Below are positions 10,959 to 23,400 of a stretch of DNA of 64,000 bases, one piece after another. The number at the start of each line of letters is the position of its first letter. Position 1 is the first letter of the stretch. Below the pieces are notes generated by a model. That model made no database searches, was not told the origin of the DNA, and saw only the letters and a program-made list of their open reading frames with translations. Location of the stretch: positions 30,790,789 to 30,854,788 of the forward strand of contig NC_052350.1 in NCBI RefSeq assembly GCF_009727055.1. The letters run 5' to 3'. This DNA comes from Benincasa hispida (Eukaryota; Streptophyta; Magnoliopsida; Cucurbitales; Cucurbitaceae). Position numbers and translations under genes: made by a program.

Positions 10959-12255
10959 TGTCAAGCATCTAACTTTGAGATAATAGATTGTGACCCCAGT
11001 ACAGACAGTGCAGTGGTGACATACGAGTGTCGATACATCCTGGCAAAGACAGAGGGCCAAAGAGAGTGCGTGATGCGACCAAGGAGGACGGTGCATCATC
11101 CAACACACCAAACATAAGTGGGCAACCATGCATGTTGAACATCAACAGAAAGACAAGAAACCGTGTCATCGGTGGTGTCAGTGACAAGCTCTGTGGGGTC
11201 AGATGGGGCCCGGGCCGTATCCTCGAAAGGTGGGGTTCCGTCGTGAGTTTGGACAAGCGGCTCTAGATTTAGATGCATATTCATAAGATATGCAAGCGCA
11301 TCGAATTTCAAGTCAATCGGAGTTCAAACGAGTACTCTATGTTGGTGAGTGAAAGTTTGCCACATTTGATATGCATGCGTGGGAAAGAGGAAAATGTTCA
11401 GAATGCACTATAGGGGGAGGCATGGTGTCAGCTCTTCCACCATCCCAGGCCCTGTGGCCTAAGTGAGCTACCCCATGGTACATGCGTGTGTCATGGCGTG
11501 GGCGAGTGTTACAAGCAAGTGTCTGGGCGTCTTCCATCGAGAATGGGATCTCATGGACATTGTGGGACGACAATGGGTGTGCCAGCATTGTGCCTCTTCC
11601 CATCGGCCAGAGGTTCGATGTAGCACCCGGTATCCGTTTTGATTAGACAATGGCTCGGAAGGGCCTAAGTCTCAATTATGTCCGAATGGATGGATATCCG
11701 GGAAGTCTCGAGTTGGATTGTTGCCCATGGGTCAGTTGATGATGGTTCTCGATAAGCATGCCCAAGTAGGAGAGAGAAAGCTGATGATATCCCGACACTT
11801 GGGATGGCATCCTAAAGCATCAATGGGACTCGATAGTTCCCAGTTAGCCCGATACTTGCTCGAGTGGTCTCGGTAAGCAGTGTATGGTCCGATGGAGCCT
11901 GTAAGCAAGTAGAAGTGTGGGGGACGTGTTGTTGGGAGCCAAGATTACGAAGAGTGATGCGACGTTACATTGTGATGACCTTAGCCTCATATATGGGCAA
12001 GGTCGAGCCTCAGGACTTGTCCTAGAGTAGAGGCAAGACGACTAGAGTCGCACATGAGGGAAAATACATGTACGGACGACATGTATGCCTGAATGAAGTT
12101 CAGTTCCGATTGAGGATGGAATAAAATCGCCTAAGGTCCGATGAAGCTTCAAAGAGCCGAGCAAAAATTGAATTGGGACTTGAGCATCCCTTAAGGCTGA
12201 CCATAATCATGGGTGAATCATGGTGTCGCACGGTTGGAGAAGAATGACCGTGACA
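10959..12255 (+). repeat. 5' LTR of the non-autonomous element
   Basis: It runs from TGTCAAGC to ATGACCGTGACA and aligns along its length with 12881-14196. Short ORFs inside it are not conserved between the two LTRs. Confidence 0.85.
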
Positions 12256-12257
12256 TT

Positions 12258-12271
12258 TGGTATCAGAGCCA
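12258..12271 (+). other. Primer-binding site, initiator tRNA-Met type
   Basis: TGGTATCAGAGCCA begins 2 bp after the 5' LTR end. It is complementary to the 3' end of initiator tRNA-Met. Confidence 0.9.
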
Positions 12272-12868
12272 CTCTTTTTTAGTGGAGTTGGACAAGACAG
12301 AGAGAAAGAGAAGAAGCTGCATCAAGAGCAAGAGGAGCATCTTTGCAACATCGCCACATGAGGTGGTCGGTGAGTTGGCTGAAGTGTAGTGCCAACGAAA
12401 GATGGGGTTGTGTTTTGTTTTCCGAATTCGCTAAGGTGTGAGTAGATTCCACGATGTGTGATGTTCCGTGGTAGGCTTGCGAGCCTCACCCCGAGGGGTG
12501 CATCTTGATGTTTACTTGAAGATATGTTATGGCTGTGATTACAGCCGAGTTGTATGGGATGAAAAGATATCCCTTGTTAGCAGAGGCGAGAGGATGCCGA
12601 AGCTTTTTCCATGCGTATGTTGCGAGTCTCGGAGGCCAAGTCCTAAAGTGGGCACGAGGAGGCTCATGGGTGGGATCTCTCATACATTGTGGCACTTTCC
12701 ATACTTAGTCTGATGCACATCATTTTCAGTGGGTTCGTTATACAGCCAACCCAAGATCGGATCGTCATCGGGACGATGCTGAGTGTAAGTGGGGGAGAGT
12801 GTTGCAATCCAACGAGATTGAAAGTGGATTGCACCTTCAAGTTTGTCATTGAGGACGATGATAGTTTA

Positions 12869-12880
12869 AGTGGAGAAGGA
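12869..12880 (+). other. Polypurine tract
   Basis: AGTGGAGAAGGA directly abuts the TGTCAC start of the 3' LTR at 12881. Confidence 0.8.
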
Positions 12881-14196
12881 TGTCACAATCTAACTTTGAG
12901 ATAGTAGATTATGACCCCACTTGTGCAGATAGTGCAGTGGCGACATATGAGTGTCGACACATCTGGCAAAGACAGAGGGCCAAGAGAAGTGTCGTGATGC
13001 GATCAAGGAGGACAGTGCATCATCCAACACACCAACATAAGTGAGCAAGCATGCCATGTTGAACGTTAAGTAGAAAGACAAGTAATCGTGTCATTGATGG
13101 TGTTAGTGACAAGCTTCGTAGCGGCCAGATGGGGCCCCGAGCCGTGACCACGAAAGGTGGGGTTCTGTCGCGAGTTTGGACGAGCGGCTCTAGAGTTAGA
13201 TTCATATTCATAAGATATACAAGCGCGTCGAATTTCATGTCAATCGGAGTTCAGACGAGTACTCTACGTTGGTGAGTGACTATTTCGCCACATTTGATAT
13301 GCATGTGTGGCAAAGAGGAAAATGTTCAGAATGCACTATAGGGGGAGGCATGGTGTCAGCTCTCCACCACCCCTAGGCTCTGTGGCCTAAGTGAGCTACC
13401 CCATGGCATATGCGTGTGTCATGGCGTGGGCGAGTGTTATAAAGACAAGTGTCTTGGGCGTCTTCATCGAGAATGGGATCTCATGGACATTATGGGACGA
13501 CATAGGTGTGCCGGCATTGTGTCCCTTCCCATGGTTAGAGTTCGATGTAGCACCCGGTATGTCGTTTTGATTCGACAATGGCTTAGAAGGGCCTAAGTCT
13601 CGATTATGTCCGGATGGATAGATATCCGGGAAGTCCCGAGTTGGATTATTGCCTATGGGTTAGTTAATGATGGTTCTCGATAAGCGTGTCCGAGAGGAGA
13701 GAGAAAGCTGATGACATCCCGACACTCGAGAATAGCATCCTAAAGCATCAATGGACTCGATAGTTCCCGGTTGGCCGATACTTGCTCGAATGTCCGGTAA
13801 GAAGTGTATGGTTCGATAGAGCCCAGTAAGCAAGCAGAAGTGTGGGGGACGTGTTGTTGGGAGCCAAGATTACGAAGAGTAATGCGACGTTGCATTGTGA
13901 TGATCTTAGCCTCATATATGGGCAAGGTCGAGCCTCAGGACTTGGCCTAGAGTAGAGGCAAGTCGGCTAGAATCATACATGAGGGAAAATACGCGTACAG
14001 GCAACGTGTATGGCCAAATGAAGTTCAATTCTGCATGAGTTCAGTTCCAATCGAGGATGGAATAAACTCGTCTAAGGTCCGACGAAGCTTAAAAGAGCCG
14101 AGCAAAAAGTGAATTGGGACTTGAGCATCCCTTAAGGCTGACCATGATCATGGGTGAATCATGGCGCCGCACGGTTGGAGAAGCATGACCGTGACA
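12881..14196 (+). repeat. 3' LTR of the non-autonomous element
   Basis: It runs from TGTCACAATC to CATGACCGTGACA. It is the partner of 10959-12255 and is followed by CCTAG, the right target duplication. Confidence 0.85.
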
Positions 14197-15554
14197 CCTA
14201 GCACCCATTCACACTGCCTACGCACGCGTTCCACATCCATATGCTACCCACACTGCACACCCTCACGCCCAAACGCATGTCCACACACAGCCCAACACGC
14301 CTACGCCCATTTGCTGCCTATTTGAAAGGCCCACAACTATTTTGGAGTTGGCAACCTATTTTTGGGTCCTAATTGATATTTTCTTGGAGTTTTAGCCCTA
14401 AACTAATAATTTTGGATTTAAGGGCAATTTTAGGTAATTTTGGAATAATTAAAGAATTATTTTGCAAAAACCCTAAATTTGGAAAAATTAGGGCTAAAGG
14501 AAAAATTAAGGTAGAATTGGTGATCCTTCAAGGGAAATTTGAGTTTGTGACCAATTAGGGAATAGATAATTGGTTACAAAGCTAATTTCAGGTAAGTTGT
14601 AATCGCATTTGGTTATACAACAAGTGGTTTATTGAACTGTTGGATTTAGATAAATATGATTTATCTCTAGTTTGCAAGGAAGCTTGTTTTATGTCGAATT
14701 TTATATATAATTTCTATAGAAATAATTTGTGGATTGGAATCTTTAGATTTGGTTTCATTATATTGAAAATTCATATTTTATTGTGGTTGATAGAAATGGA
14801 TTTCAAACCACTGGATTTTGTACCCAAGTAATATTAATGTGCCTCGTGTACGTCTGATGGAAAATGTCAACATGTGCACATGAAACGAGAATTATTTATG
14901 TTGCATATCTCAATACAAACAGGGTAATAGGTACAAGGTTTGGTGTGATTTTCCTGGACTGGATGGGTTTTACATGGATTTTATCTCTTATATGTTTGAG
15001 GAAACTTGTGATCATGCCATTTCACTATTACATATACTTCCAAGGTTCCTTGGCTATGACCATGTTTGGAATATATTGCTTTCTTTTGTGCCTTGCGATT
15101 ATTCATGAGGACAGGTTTTATAAATGTCTAAAGGAAACCTACTTTCTCATTAAAATTCCACTCACTGAGCTTCTCAACTTATGTTTTCCAATGTTTTTGT
15201 CCCCCCTGCTAAGTAGCGAAAGAGTTCTGGACCTTCCGATTTTCGCTTGAAGTCGAGGACTAGCGTAGAATTGGTCCTCTTACATAACTTCAGTACCATA
15301 AGATTCAGTGTGTATATCTAAATATAGTTGGTGTTGGGACTTGCAAATTAAGTAATTATGTTACATTGTATCATATTTAGGGATGGTGTCAGTAAATCCC
15401 AATTCAATCAAGTTTTGAAGGTTGTAGTTTAATACTTACAAAAGTTGTCAGATAGAGCAGGCCTAGGCAAGCATAATGTATCACAAAAGAGTGGTAATTG
15501 CTTTCTTCACATCTCCTCTTAGGTTAAGTATGTAATCTAGCAGGGGGTGTGACA
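14197..15554 (+). mobile_element. LTR-like repeat, copy 2, right part
   Basis: It is highly similar to 217-1285 and then continues to AGGGGGTGTGACA at 15554, a terminus typical of plant Gypsy LTRs. No primer site follows; the next bases belong to a Copia LTR, so this is a solo or truncated LTR. The track ORF at 14864-15250 has a partly open counterpart at 918-1139 in copy 1, but the two differ by stops and shifts. I do not call it a gene. Confidence 0.65.
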
Positions 15555-16440
15555 TAGCTAGCTCATAATGGACTAATAAGGACCCATGTTTTGAAAAATT
15601 AATTTAAAGTGTTCAAATGAATTTAGGGAATAATATGTTGATTGGATATGATATAATTAACATAATATATATAAATACACTATAGTATATACTTAATTCT
15701 GAATTAAATTATGTAATATGAGAGATGTAATATATTTGAATGTGATTCAAATACCAAATTAATATGAATAAGACTCATATTAAAAGTATTAGTTAAAAGT
15801 TAATGCGAATAAGATTCATAATGAAATTATAGGTTATAAGAGAAAAAAATATTTGAATATGATTTAAATATTCAATTGATTAAATATGAGATATTTAATT
15901 AAATCAATTGATTAATTTAATTTAATTTAATTTAATTTAATTTAATTTAATTAATTTGATTAATTTGATTTAATTAAGTTTATTAAAATACCTTCCTTAT
16001 GGAAGTGGGAGAGAGATGAAGTGGAAAGTTATCCCACTTAACGTGATATATAGATAAAGTACTTCTTTGCAATGATGATTGCTCTTTCTTCTATCTAATC
16101 TTATAAGAGAAATAGAGTTCCTTGGAAAAACTTCTTCTCTTACCAAATTTTTTTATCTTTCAAAAGAGACTCCTACAAGTCGATCTTTGCCAGAGTCATA
16201 ACGAGAAAAACTCTTTAGAGGTGTTCCCAGTGTTGGAGGAAATGGTTTCGAGAAGACTTGAAGATAGTCTTTAGAAATATGTTCTTTAAACTAAGTTTAT
16301 ATGATCAACCTGTATTATACTGCATGTGAGATGTTCTGTATGGTTCTATTTTAATTGTAAATTTTTCATTTTCCAACTTGAAAGCAAAAACGATACATCG
16401 CTTCCGGTACGAGATTCAGTTTCTTCAAATACATGAGTTT
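15555..16440 (+). mobile_element. 3' half of a Copia-type LTR
   Basis: It begins at 'tagctagctcataatgg', like the internal LTR position at 9510-9530, and ends 'gcttccggtacgagatt', like other LTR ends in the window. Both the start of the LTR and a primer site are lacking. It contains a (TTTAA)n run at about 15914-15951. Confidence 0.5.
15914..15951. repeat. (TTTAA)n microsatellite
   Basis: Seven to eight uninterrupted pentamer units lie inside the AT-rich part of the LTR fragment. Confidence 0.9.
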
Positions 16441-17080
16441 CAGTCTTATCCTAAGCTAGATGAGGACTTACCTTAGCCACTCATGATGTCCATAGATCAA
16501 ATCCAAAGTTAATAAATCTCAATTTTGTTGTAGTAACAGTTTTTCTTGTAGTGACATTGAAAGGTTGAGCTACAATATCCACCAACAAAGAAAAATCCTC
16601 TTTTAGCTAATAGCTCGCTCTTAAAAGAGCAAATGAGAGAAATGTAATAAAGTAAAAAGAAGAGAAGATTGAAATTACTATCTTGATAAAATAATACCAC
16701 TATGTATATATTTTCAAATTAGCATCTCTTCTATTAACAAAATATATATATATATTTTTACTCTAAATTTGATAAAAAAAAAAATTAAAAAACTAAAAAT
16801 TACTATCTGACTTAAAAACTATAATATGTAACAACCACATCACATTCTCAATATACATTTTAGTTGAGTCAATACTAGATAGAAAAAGAGAGAATACTAT
16901 ATATATAGAATGTTGTCAATTGAAAACAGGCCCATTCTTTTGATGAAGCCAACAACACAAAACTAAACATAAACCAAAGCAAATGTTACATTAAAGATAG
17001 AGAGAGACACATATATAATTCCAAACCCACAAGAGTTTTGAAAGGGGTGAGGGTAAAAAGGACATTTTGGGTCATAGTCT
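16441..17080. other. 3' flank of the GDSL gene, no gene seen
   Basis: AT-rich non-coding sequence lies between the LTR fragment and the GDSL stop codon at 17081-17083 (minus strand). It must hold the 3' UTR and poly(A) site, but I see no clear AATAAA on the minus strand. Confidence 0.5.
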
Positions 17081-17439
17081 TCAAGTGGTAGAATCCAATT
17101 CAAGAATGGTAGTGAGGTTCATAGGGTACATGTATTGGGTTGTGCCTGAAAACATTTGTTTGACAATGATCCCATTTGCCTTTTGAGAAGGATGAAAGGC
17201 ATCCCAAAAGGCATATGCATCTCTGTTGGAACATAAGTTTGATGCCACTGTGCAAAGCCCTAATCCATTGTATGGCCCTTGTCCACAACATGCCACTTTT
17301 GATGTTTCAAACCCTGCATATTATCATTTAATTTAACATTATTTCACACTATGTATTAACATTCTAAATGCCCTATTGTATCATGTGAATTCCTAGGCAA
17401 GTTTTAGTAAATTACTATAGCTTAGAATAGGTAAAGGAG

Positions 17440-17471
<32 letters not shown>

Positions 17472-20400
17472 ACCAAAGGCTTGAGGATTGGAGATGAACT
17501 CATTGTGCATTTGTTGAGTATTAACAGCCACAAACACATTGGAACCAAGTTGGGTGTTGAGTCCTTTGACCATCTGAAGAAGCTGTGGATTATACAGCGC
17601 CGCCGCTCGCTGCAGCTCTGCTGAACACTGCCCGCCGCTACTTCCTCGCATTGCCAATTCTGCAGGGACGCACCCGAGCGGCCCCGTCCCGGTAACCATA
17701 ACTCGTCGCGCCCCGAGCTCGTAGAGCCTCTGCATCATTAAATTTCAACTCACATCATCCTGTCATTTTACTTCATTACTTTTGGAGTCCTCTCATGCAA
17801 GGTTTTTCTTTTCATTCAAATTACAAGACATAAATTAATTAAGGAAAGAAGCTTGAAATTAAGACAGTTGGAGCCCATTTAAATCAATTGAAGAGATAAT
17901 TAATTTTATGTGGTTTTAAATTCATTTAAATATTTGAAAGAATTTAATTTATATAAAATTGATGGATTTTATGTCATTTAATTTTGAATTTTGAAGCCTA
18001 AATTACGGTAATTTGAGAAGTTAATTGATTTATTAATTTAATAGAATCTTTGAAGATTTTGGAGATATTGTGTAAAATATTTTATTTATCTTTTTAAAAT
18101 TTGAAAGAAAAATGAAAGAATTTGGATTTATTGAAATTAAAGGAGAGTGGAAAGAGAAGACAATCGGAGAGGAAGCAATTTGATTTTCAGAGACAACTTC
18201 CACAAAATTATTGATTATTGGAGTTTGAACCGTTGGATCGCGCTAAAATTTAGTCAATCTGTTCGGGACATATAGAATTTCATTTTGAACGTTTGGATAG
18301 TTGTTTAAAGCTCAAGTTTGTCCGTAATTACTACTGAATAGAATCTATTAAACTGAAAATTCCCCTTCTCTCTCACTCTCGCAAACCCTCCTCATGCAAG
18401 ACCCTCACTACCAGCCATTAGCCTAAAAAATTTATGTCGTCCAATAGCAACACCCGTCGCCTGTCTATGGTTGCCACCGTCGCTGGCGCCATTGTCACCG
18501 AAATTGTTATCTTGAGTAAGTTATTTGGTATTTTATAGGTTTTCTTGGAAGATCTTGAATACCCATCAAATTTTGATTTAAGTTTTGGCTCACCCATATT
18601 GTTTTGACGTTGAAATTGGGTTTTATAGACACTCAACGTGCTTTCCAATAAGATTAAAACTGTTAGGCATTATTATTTTTTTTTTGTTGGTAAGGTTTGG
18701 GGTCTTTATTGAGAATTTATGGATACCCACTAAGTGTCGGCTTAACTTTTGTTTTAATTGTGATTTTTGGAGGTTAGATTAAAATGTCTAAAGTTGTAGT
18801 CTATTAAAGTTAAAGGTTGATTTTTGTGATATAATTGTTGGATTGTGTTGATTTTGAAGCTTTGAAGTGGTTTTGGGATCAAACCATGTGTTGAATAAGT
18901 TGTTTGGAGACATTCGGGTTAAGTTATGATTGGAATCATGTCTTAAATGATGGAATTAAATTTGACTTTTGGTATCGGGTTTGATTCAAGAATCGAAAGA
19001 TTTTGAGGTGTTGTTCACTAAATTTGAGATCAATTTCGAAACAATTTGGGTAAGTAATTGGACTTTGAAACTAATATTTGATCTTAATGGATGATGTAAA
19101 TTGGGTGATTGGGAATTTTGGCCTTATTTTGGAAATCCAAATTTTTGGTTTATCACTTAGGACTTGGTTTGTGAGCTTTTGGGCAAATAAAAGTAAAGGT
19201 TGTTTGAGTTTGTATTGACTAAAACTTTAGGTAAGTGTCCTTCTACTGGTTCATCTTCGAACCAGTCGTCCCTACCACTTGGACTGCTTATTTAAGATTA
19301 CTTGAATTGCTTACTGAAGAATATATGGACTGGTTACTTAAAATTACATGGACTATTTCTTGAGACTGTTCAGACTGATTTGATTGATTATTCTAGACTA
19401 TTTGGATTTATAATTTATGACTGATTGAACTGCATGACTTAATGGCATTGACCAACTGGATTGGATTATTTTGTCTACAATGATTGTACTGTTGATTGAG
19501 GATATATATGAAATTTTACCCCTAAGATAAATGACTGTAAAATACAATACAGGAGTTATATGAAAACTGATGCATGCTAAGTTATAGGGTTCTTGTTAGT
19601 TTCTCCTATCTAGACAGGTGTACACATATGACTGTATATGTGCACATTATGACTAATTTGTGGACCTTCGGGTTACACACTATGATTGTTTTGTGGACAT
19701 TCGAGTTACATAATATGACTGGTTATGTTTCTTTAGGTTCATGTTTATGACTGATTTGTGGACCTTCGGGTTACACACTATGACTGATTTTTTGACTTTC
19801 AGTTTACACACTATGACTGATGCGTATCCTTTGGGATCATGTTTATGACACATATGTGACCCCTTCGAGATCACTACGACTGATATGATAGGTGTACACT
19901 GATGCCCATATAAACTAGCTAACCGGTAACCTAGAGGGTCCAGTAATGGGTCACTTATTGAGTATTGTTATACTCATCATTGCTTCCTTTATGTTTTTTA
20001 GGGAATAACAGGAACAGGTTGGCGAGTGACAGATAGGACCCGTGACAGAGCCATAAGGGGGCAATAGAAATCGCCTCCGCTCAGTCTATGTGTTTGTTTT
20101 TAGAATTTGAGTAAGAATTTAACTATTATACTTAAGAAAGAGACAAATTATGAAAAGAAATAGAGAAGAAATAGACTTAAATTACAAAATCAAAAAAAAA
20201 AAAAAAAAACGAAATGATTAATACGCGACCATAATATTTTATTTACTTGTCAAAATTTGATTTGTTTGAAAAATGAATGGTAATAGAATATAATGAGAAG
20301 AGATATTACGAGGAGTAGCTTTCGATACTCGACGATGAGGAGGTTGACGTAGTCAGGGAGAGCGTATTGGCGTGACCTGGCGGAGAAGGGGACAAGATAG

Positions 20401-23400
20401 TAATTATTGACGAAATCATTGCCCCCGACGGTAATTAGCACCAAGGCTCCCTTCACCAGTTGCTTTGTTCTTTCATCTCCTATTATCCTTCCAACTCTTC
20501 TTTGGTACTCTTCGAAGTATTCAAATTGCCTAAACATTCTAATTATGTTTATCTGCATTCACCATGTACCTTAATTATTCCAACCCTTTTCAAATCTTCA
20601 AATCACAACCCAAAAATTAACAATAATAATAATTTTCATCTGAGAAAATAGAATTCGTGAATGATTCATTACATACAACTTAAATTCCACCTAATTTTAT
20701 GCTTCCCATTTTTCGTAAATTTTTTTTTTTTAACAACTCATATTCTAATTAAGTTTTTTCCATAATAATAATAATTTTTTCATGCACGAAATTTTTTTAA
20801 TTTATAATGAAAATGTTTGTATGTATATNTTTTGACCCCAGGATGTCCTAAATTAGATAAAATAAGCAAGTGTAAGTCCTTTAACTGTCTAAAGTGTGCT
20901 TTTGTTGTTTTGTGCTGATTTTATATGGGTTTTTTTTTTTTTTTTTTTATTGAAATTTGTAATTATTTTGCAGAAATTTGTCTTGATGCGCCCACGTTGC
21001 TCAAGATGGTCACACCCACATAAAGAATCCTAAATTTTCAAATTCGCGACCAATCATTCTAGTTGCTATTTTATCAGTCTACGATTGTTCTTCAATGTTG
21101 AAAATATCTTGTAAACGCTTAGAACACCATTTTCGCTCCATATCTCAACCGCCTTGGCCTATAAAAAAAAGGATGGAAGGCTCTTAGATCATAATCAACC
21201 ACTCACTTGAAGAAACTCTACAAAATTATTCTCCAATCTCTTCAAGAACGAAAGTTCCTCTATAGAGATGGCTTCTTTAGGTCAACTCTACTCGTGAGAA
21301 CGTGTTGCAGGATGGGAGTCACCTTGGGTAAGGATCAAATCCATCCTAAAGAACACCTTAGATCCTTTTTCTTCATTTAAAAGGTCTTATTTATTGTTTT
21401 TTTTTTTCATATTTTCTATCCTAGTTCTTTGTTGTCTTTCTTTTATTTTTCTTATCATTTCTTGATTTTCACCCATGACATCGGATTTAATGAATTATAT
21501 TCCTTCTTATCTAGGGTCACGTATATAACGGATTCAATAATGTAGATACCTTAAAAACTTATGGCTTGAGTTTATATCGACACATCATGTTGTCGTGATC
21601 TTTACATTTTCTTTGTTGAGTTTATTGGTATCGTGTTATATTAAACCGATCACTTAATTTAACATGATAGAGTCTTAATGCTGAAAGATAAAAACTGATT
21701 TCACAAAGGATTATGAGACTAAAAACCTAGAAATAAGATTGTCATATAGCCTTAGAAATAAAGTACACCATAAGATAAAGAAGCACACCAATATTAGTTT
21801 CTCACTATCTTTGTTGTCATTGTTTGATATTAAGTTATTTTATTTGTTACTTATCATGTTAAAATATCGTCTTGATATTTGTATTCTATGTGAGATTTAT
21901 TTTGTTTTTTCAATCGTTAAAAAGTTAGTTTCTTATAATATTAGACAATAAATTGAATATTTATAAATAATGGATATTAAATTGAAAATACTAATAATAT
22001 ATATTAAATATGAGATTTATTGAAAAATTTGTAGGGACCAAAATTGTTGAATGAGAGAAAAAATGATATTTAAACCTTTTCACAACTAATAAAGTTTATA
22101 GAGATTAAATTGTGAAAAGAAAATCAAGAAGAAACTAATAATATATATTAAATTTGAGATTTATTGAAAAATTTGTAGGGACCAAAATTGTTGAATGAGG
22201 ACAAAAATGATATTTAAACCTTTTAATTATGAACAATTCTTTTATTTTATTTTTTTCTAAAAAGTCAAATGTAGGAATTATTTGGTAAAAATGTGTCGAT
22301 TATAGATGCTATTGAACTAAATAGTTTTGTTCTTTTCCTAATTTTTTTTTAAAAAAAAAAAAAAAAAAAAAAACAGCTGCTCACGTGTACTATGTTATCA
22401 CTTTTGTAAAGAATTATCACCGACTAACTTGACCTTATATTATATGATAGTTATAAATTCTCATATTCTTCCTTAATGTCATCTACCTTGGTGTATTCAT
22501 TGTCCAAGGTGGCACATTTTTTTAAATAAACATTTATAATAGTTAAAAATATCATTTCAATCCCTAGTCTTTATATACTTTTAAATGACCTAATTTATGT
22601 AGTATGACAGATACAAATAGTAGTATATTGCGGTCTATAATAAATAAATAATAAAATTTTACTATATTTATAAATATTTTGATTCATTTTTTTATATTTG
22701 AAAACAATCCTAAAATACACAATAAATTGAAATTGAACCTAGTGAAATAAAAAAAAAATAGTATTTAAATTAAATATAAAACTCACATTTTTATAGTCCG
22801 ACATTCTTAAAAAAATAATAATAATAAATAATGGTCACCAAAGCCAAATTTGGTTAGAGTGAAAGGAAACAGTCCTAAAAAGACCCATAAGTGGAAACAT
22901 ATTTAAATAACAATATTTTTCAAAAAGTATTTTCTATTTTCTTCATATTCTTTTTTCCATAAATGGTCTATATTTAGAACACAGCTAAAACAAATAACCT
23001 TTGCAAGTTTTTATCACAGTTAGTAAAAACATTTCTGAAAAGGAGGGGAAAAAAAAGGCCATCTTTATTTCTATTGTCATGATTTATTTTGTAGCCTCAT
23101 TCACATATAATTTTTCACCAAAATTAAGGGGAGAATGTAATAATACAGTGTTATTTTTCAATATAAATTATAAAAAACATTAAATTTAGACAAAATAATA
23201 ATAATAATAATAATAATAGTAACAAAATAATTAAAGGCTTCAACACATCAAAAATCAATATTCATAATTTAGACATACAAACTGTATTCCAGTGTCATTC
23301 AAAATGCCAATGCCAGCAGAAGCAAAATTCGCGCCGTCCAACATCCTTCGACCGTTGAACTCCGGGCTCAAATACGGCAGTAAGAACTCCGAACCGAGTT

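Larger units (their letters stand above)
10959..14196 (+). mobile_element. Non-autonomous LTR retrotransposon, nearly complete
   Basis: All cis signals are present in order: 5' LTR 10959-12255, primer site 12258-12271, interior to 12880, polypurine tract, and 3' LTR 12881-14196. The 3' LTR starts TGTCAC and both LTRs end GTGACA, so the termini are inverted repeats. Flanks are CTTAG on the left and CCTAG on the right, a 5-bp duplication with one mismatch. The interior is only 625 bp and has no gag, protease, RT or integrase, so the element must have depended on another. The LTRs differ at many sites, so the insertion is not recent. LTRs of 1.3 kb around 0.6 kb of interior are too long for a classical TRIM; it is a LARD/TRIM intermediate. 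Confidence 0.85.
20553..23278 (-). other. GDSL intron 2, 2.7 kb, non-coding
   Basis: AT-rich intron with no conserved ORF. It contains an ambiguous base N at 20829, a direct duplication at 21991-22222, a decayed half of the palindromic MITE-like family near 22620-22710, poly-A at 22352-22373 and an (AAT)n run at 23196-23218. A less AT-rich block at 20990-21350 may be another insertion, but I cannot classify it. Confidence 0.6.

Noticed and set aside
10911..13600. Cluster of overlapping ORFs of 60-95 codons on both strands
   Set aside because: They lie in the two LTRs of the non-autonomous element. Frames are not conserved between the LTRs, so they are not genes.
14864..15250. 128-codon ORF, the longest but one in the ORF list
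   Set aside because: It lies in the LTR-like repeat. The paralogous stretch at 918-1139 is interrupted, and hydrophobic T-rich codons give no domain.
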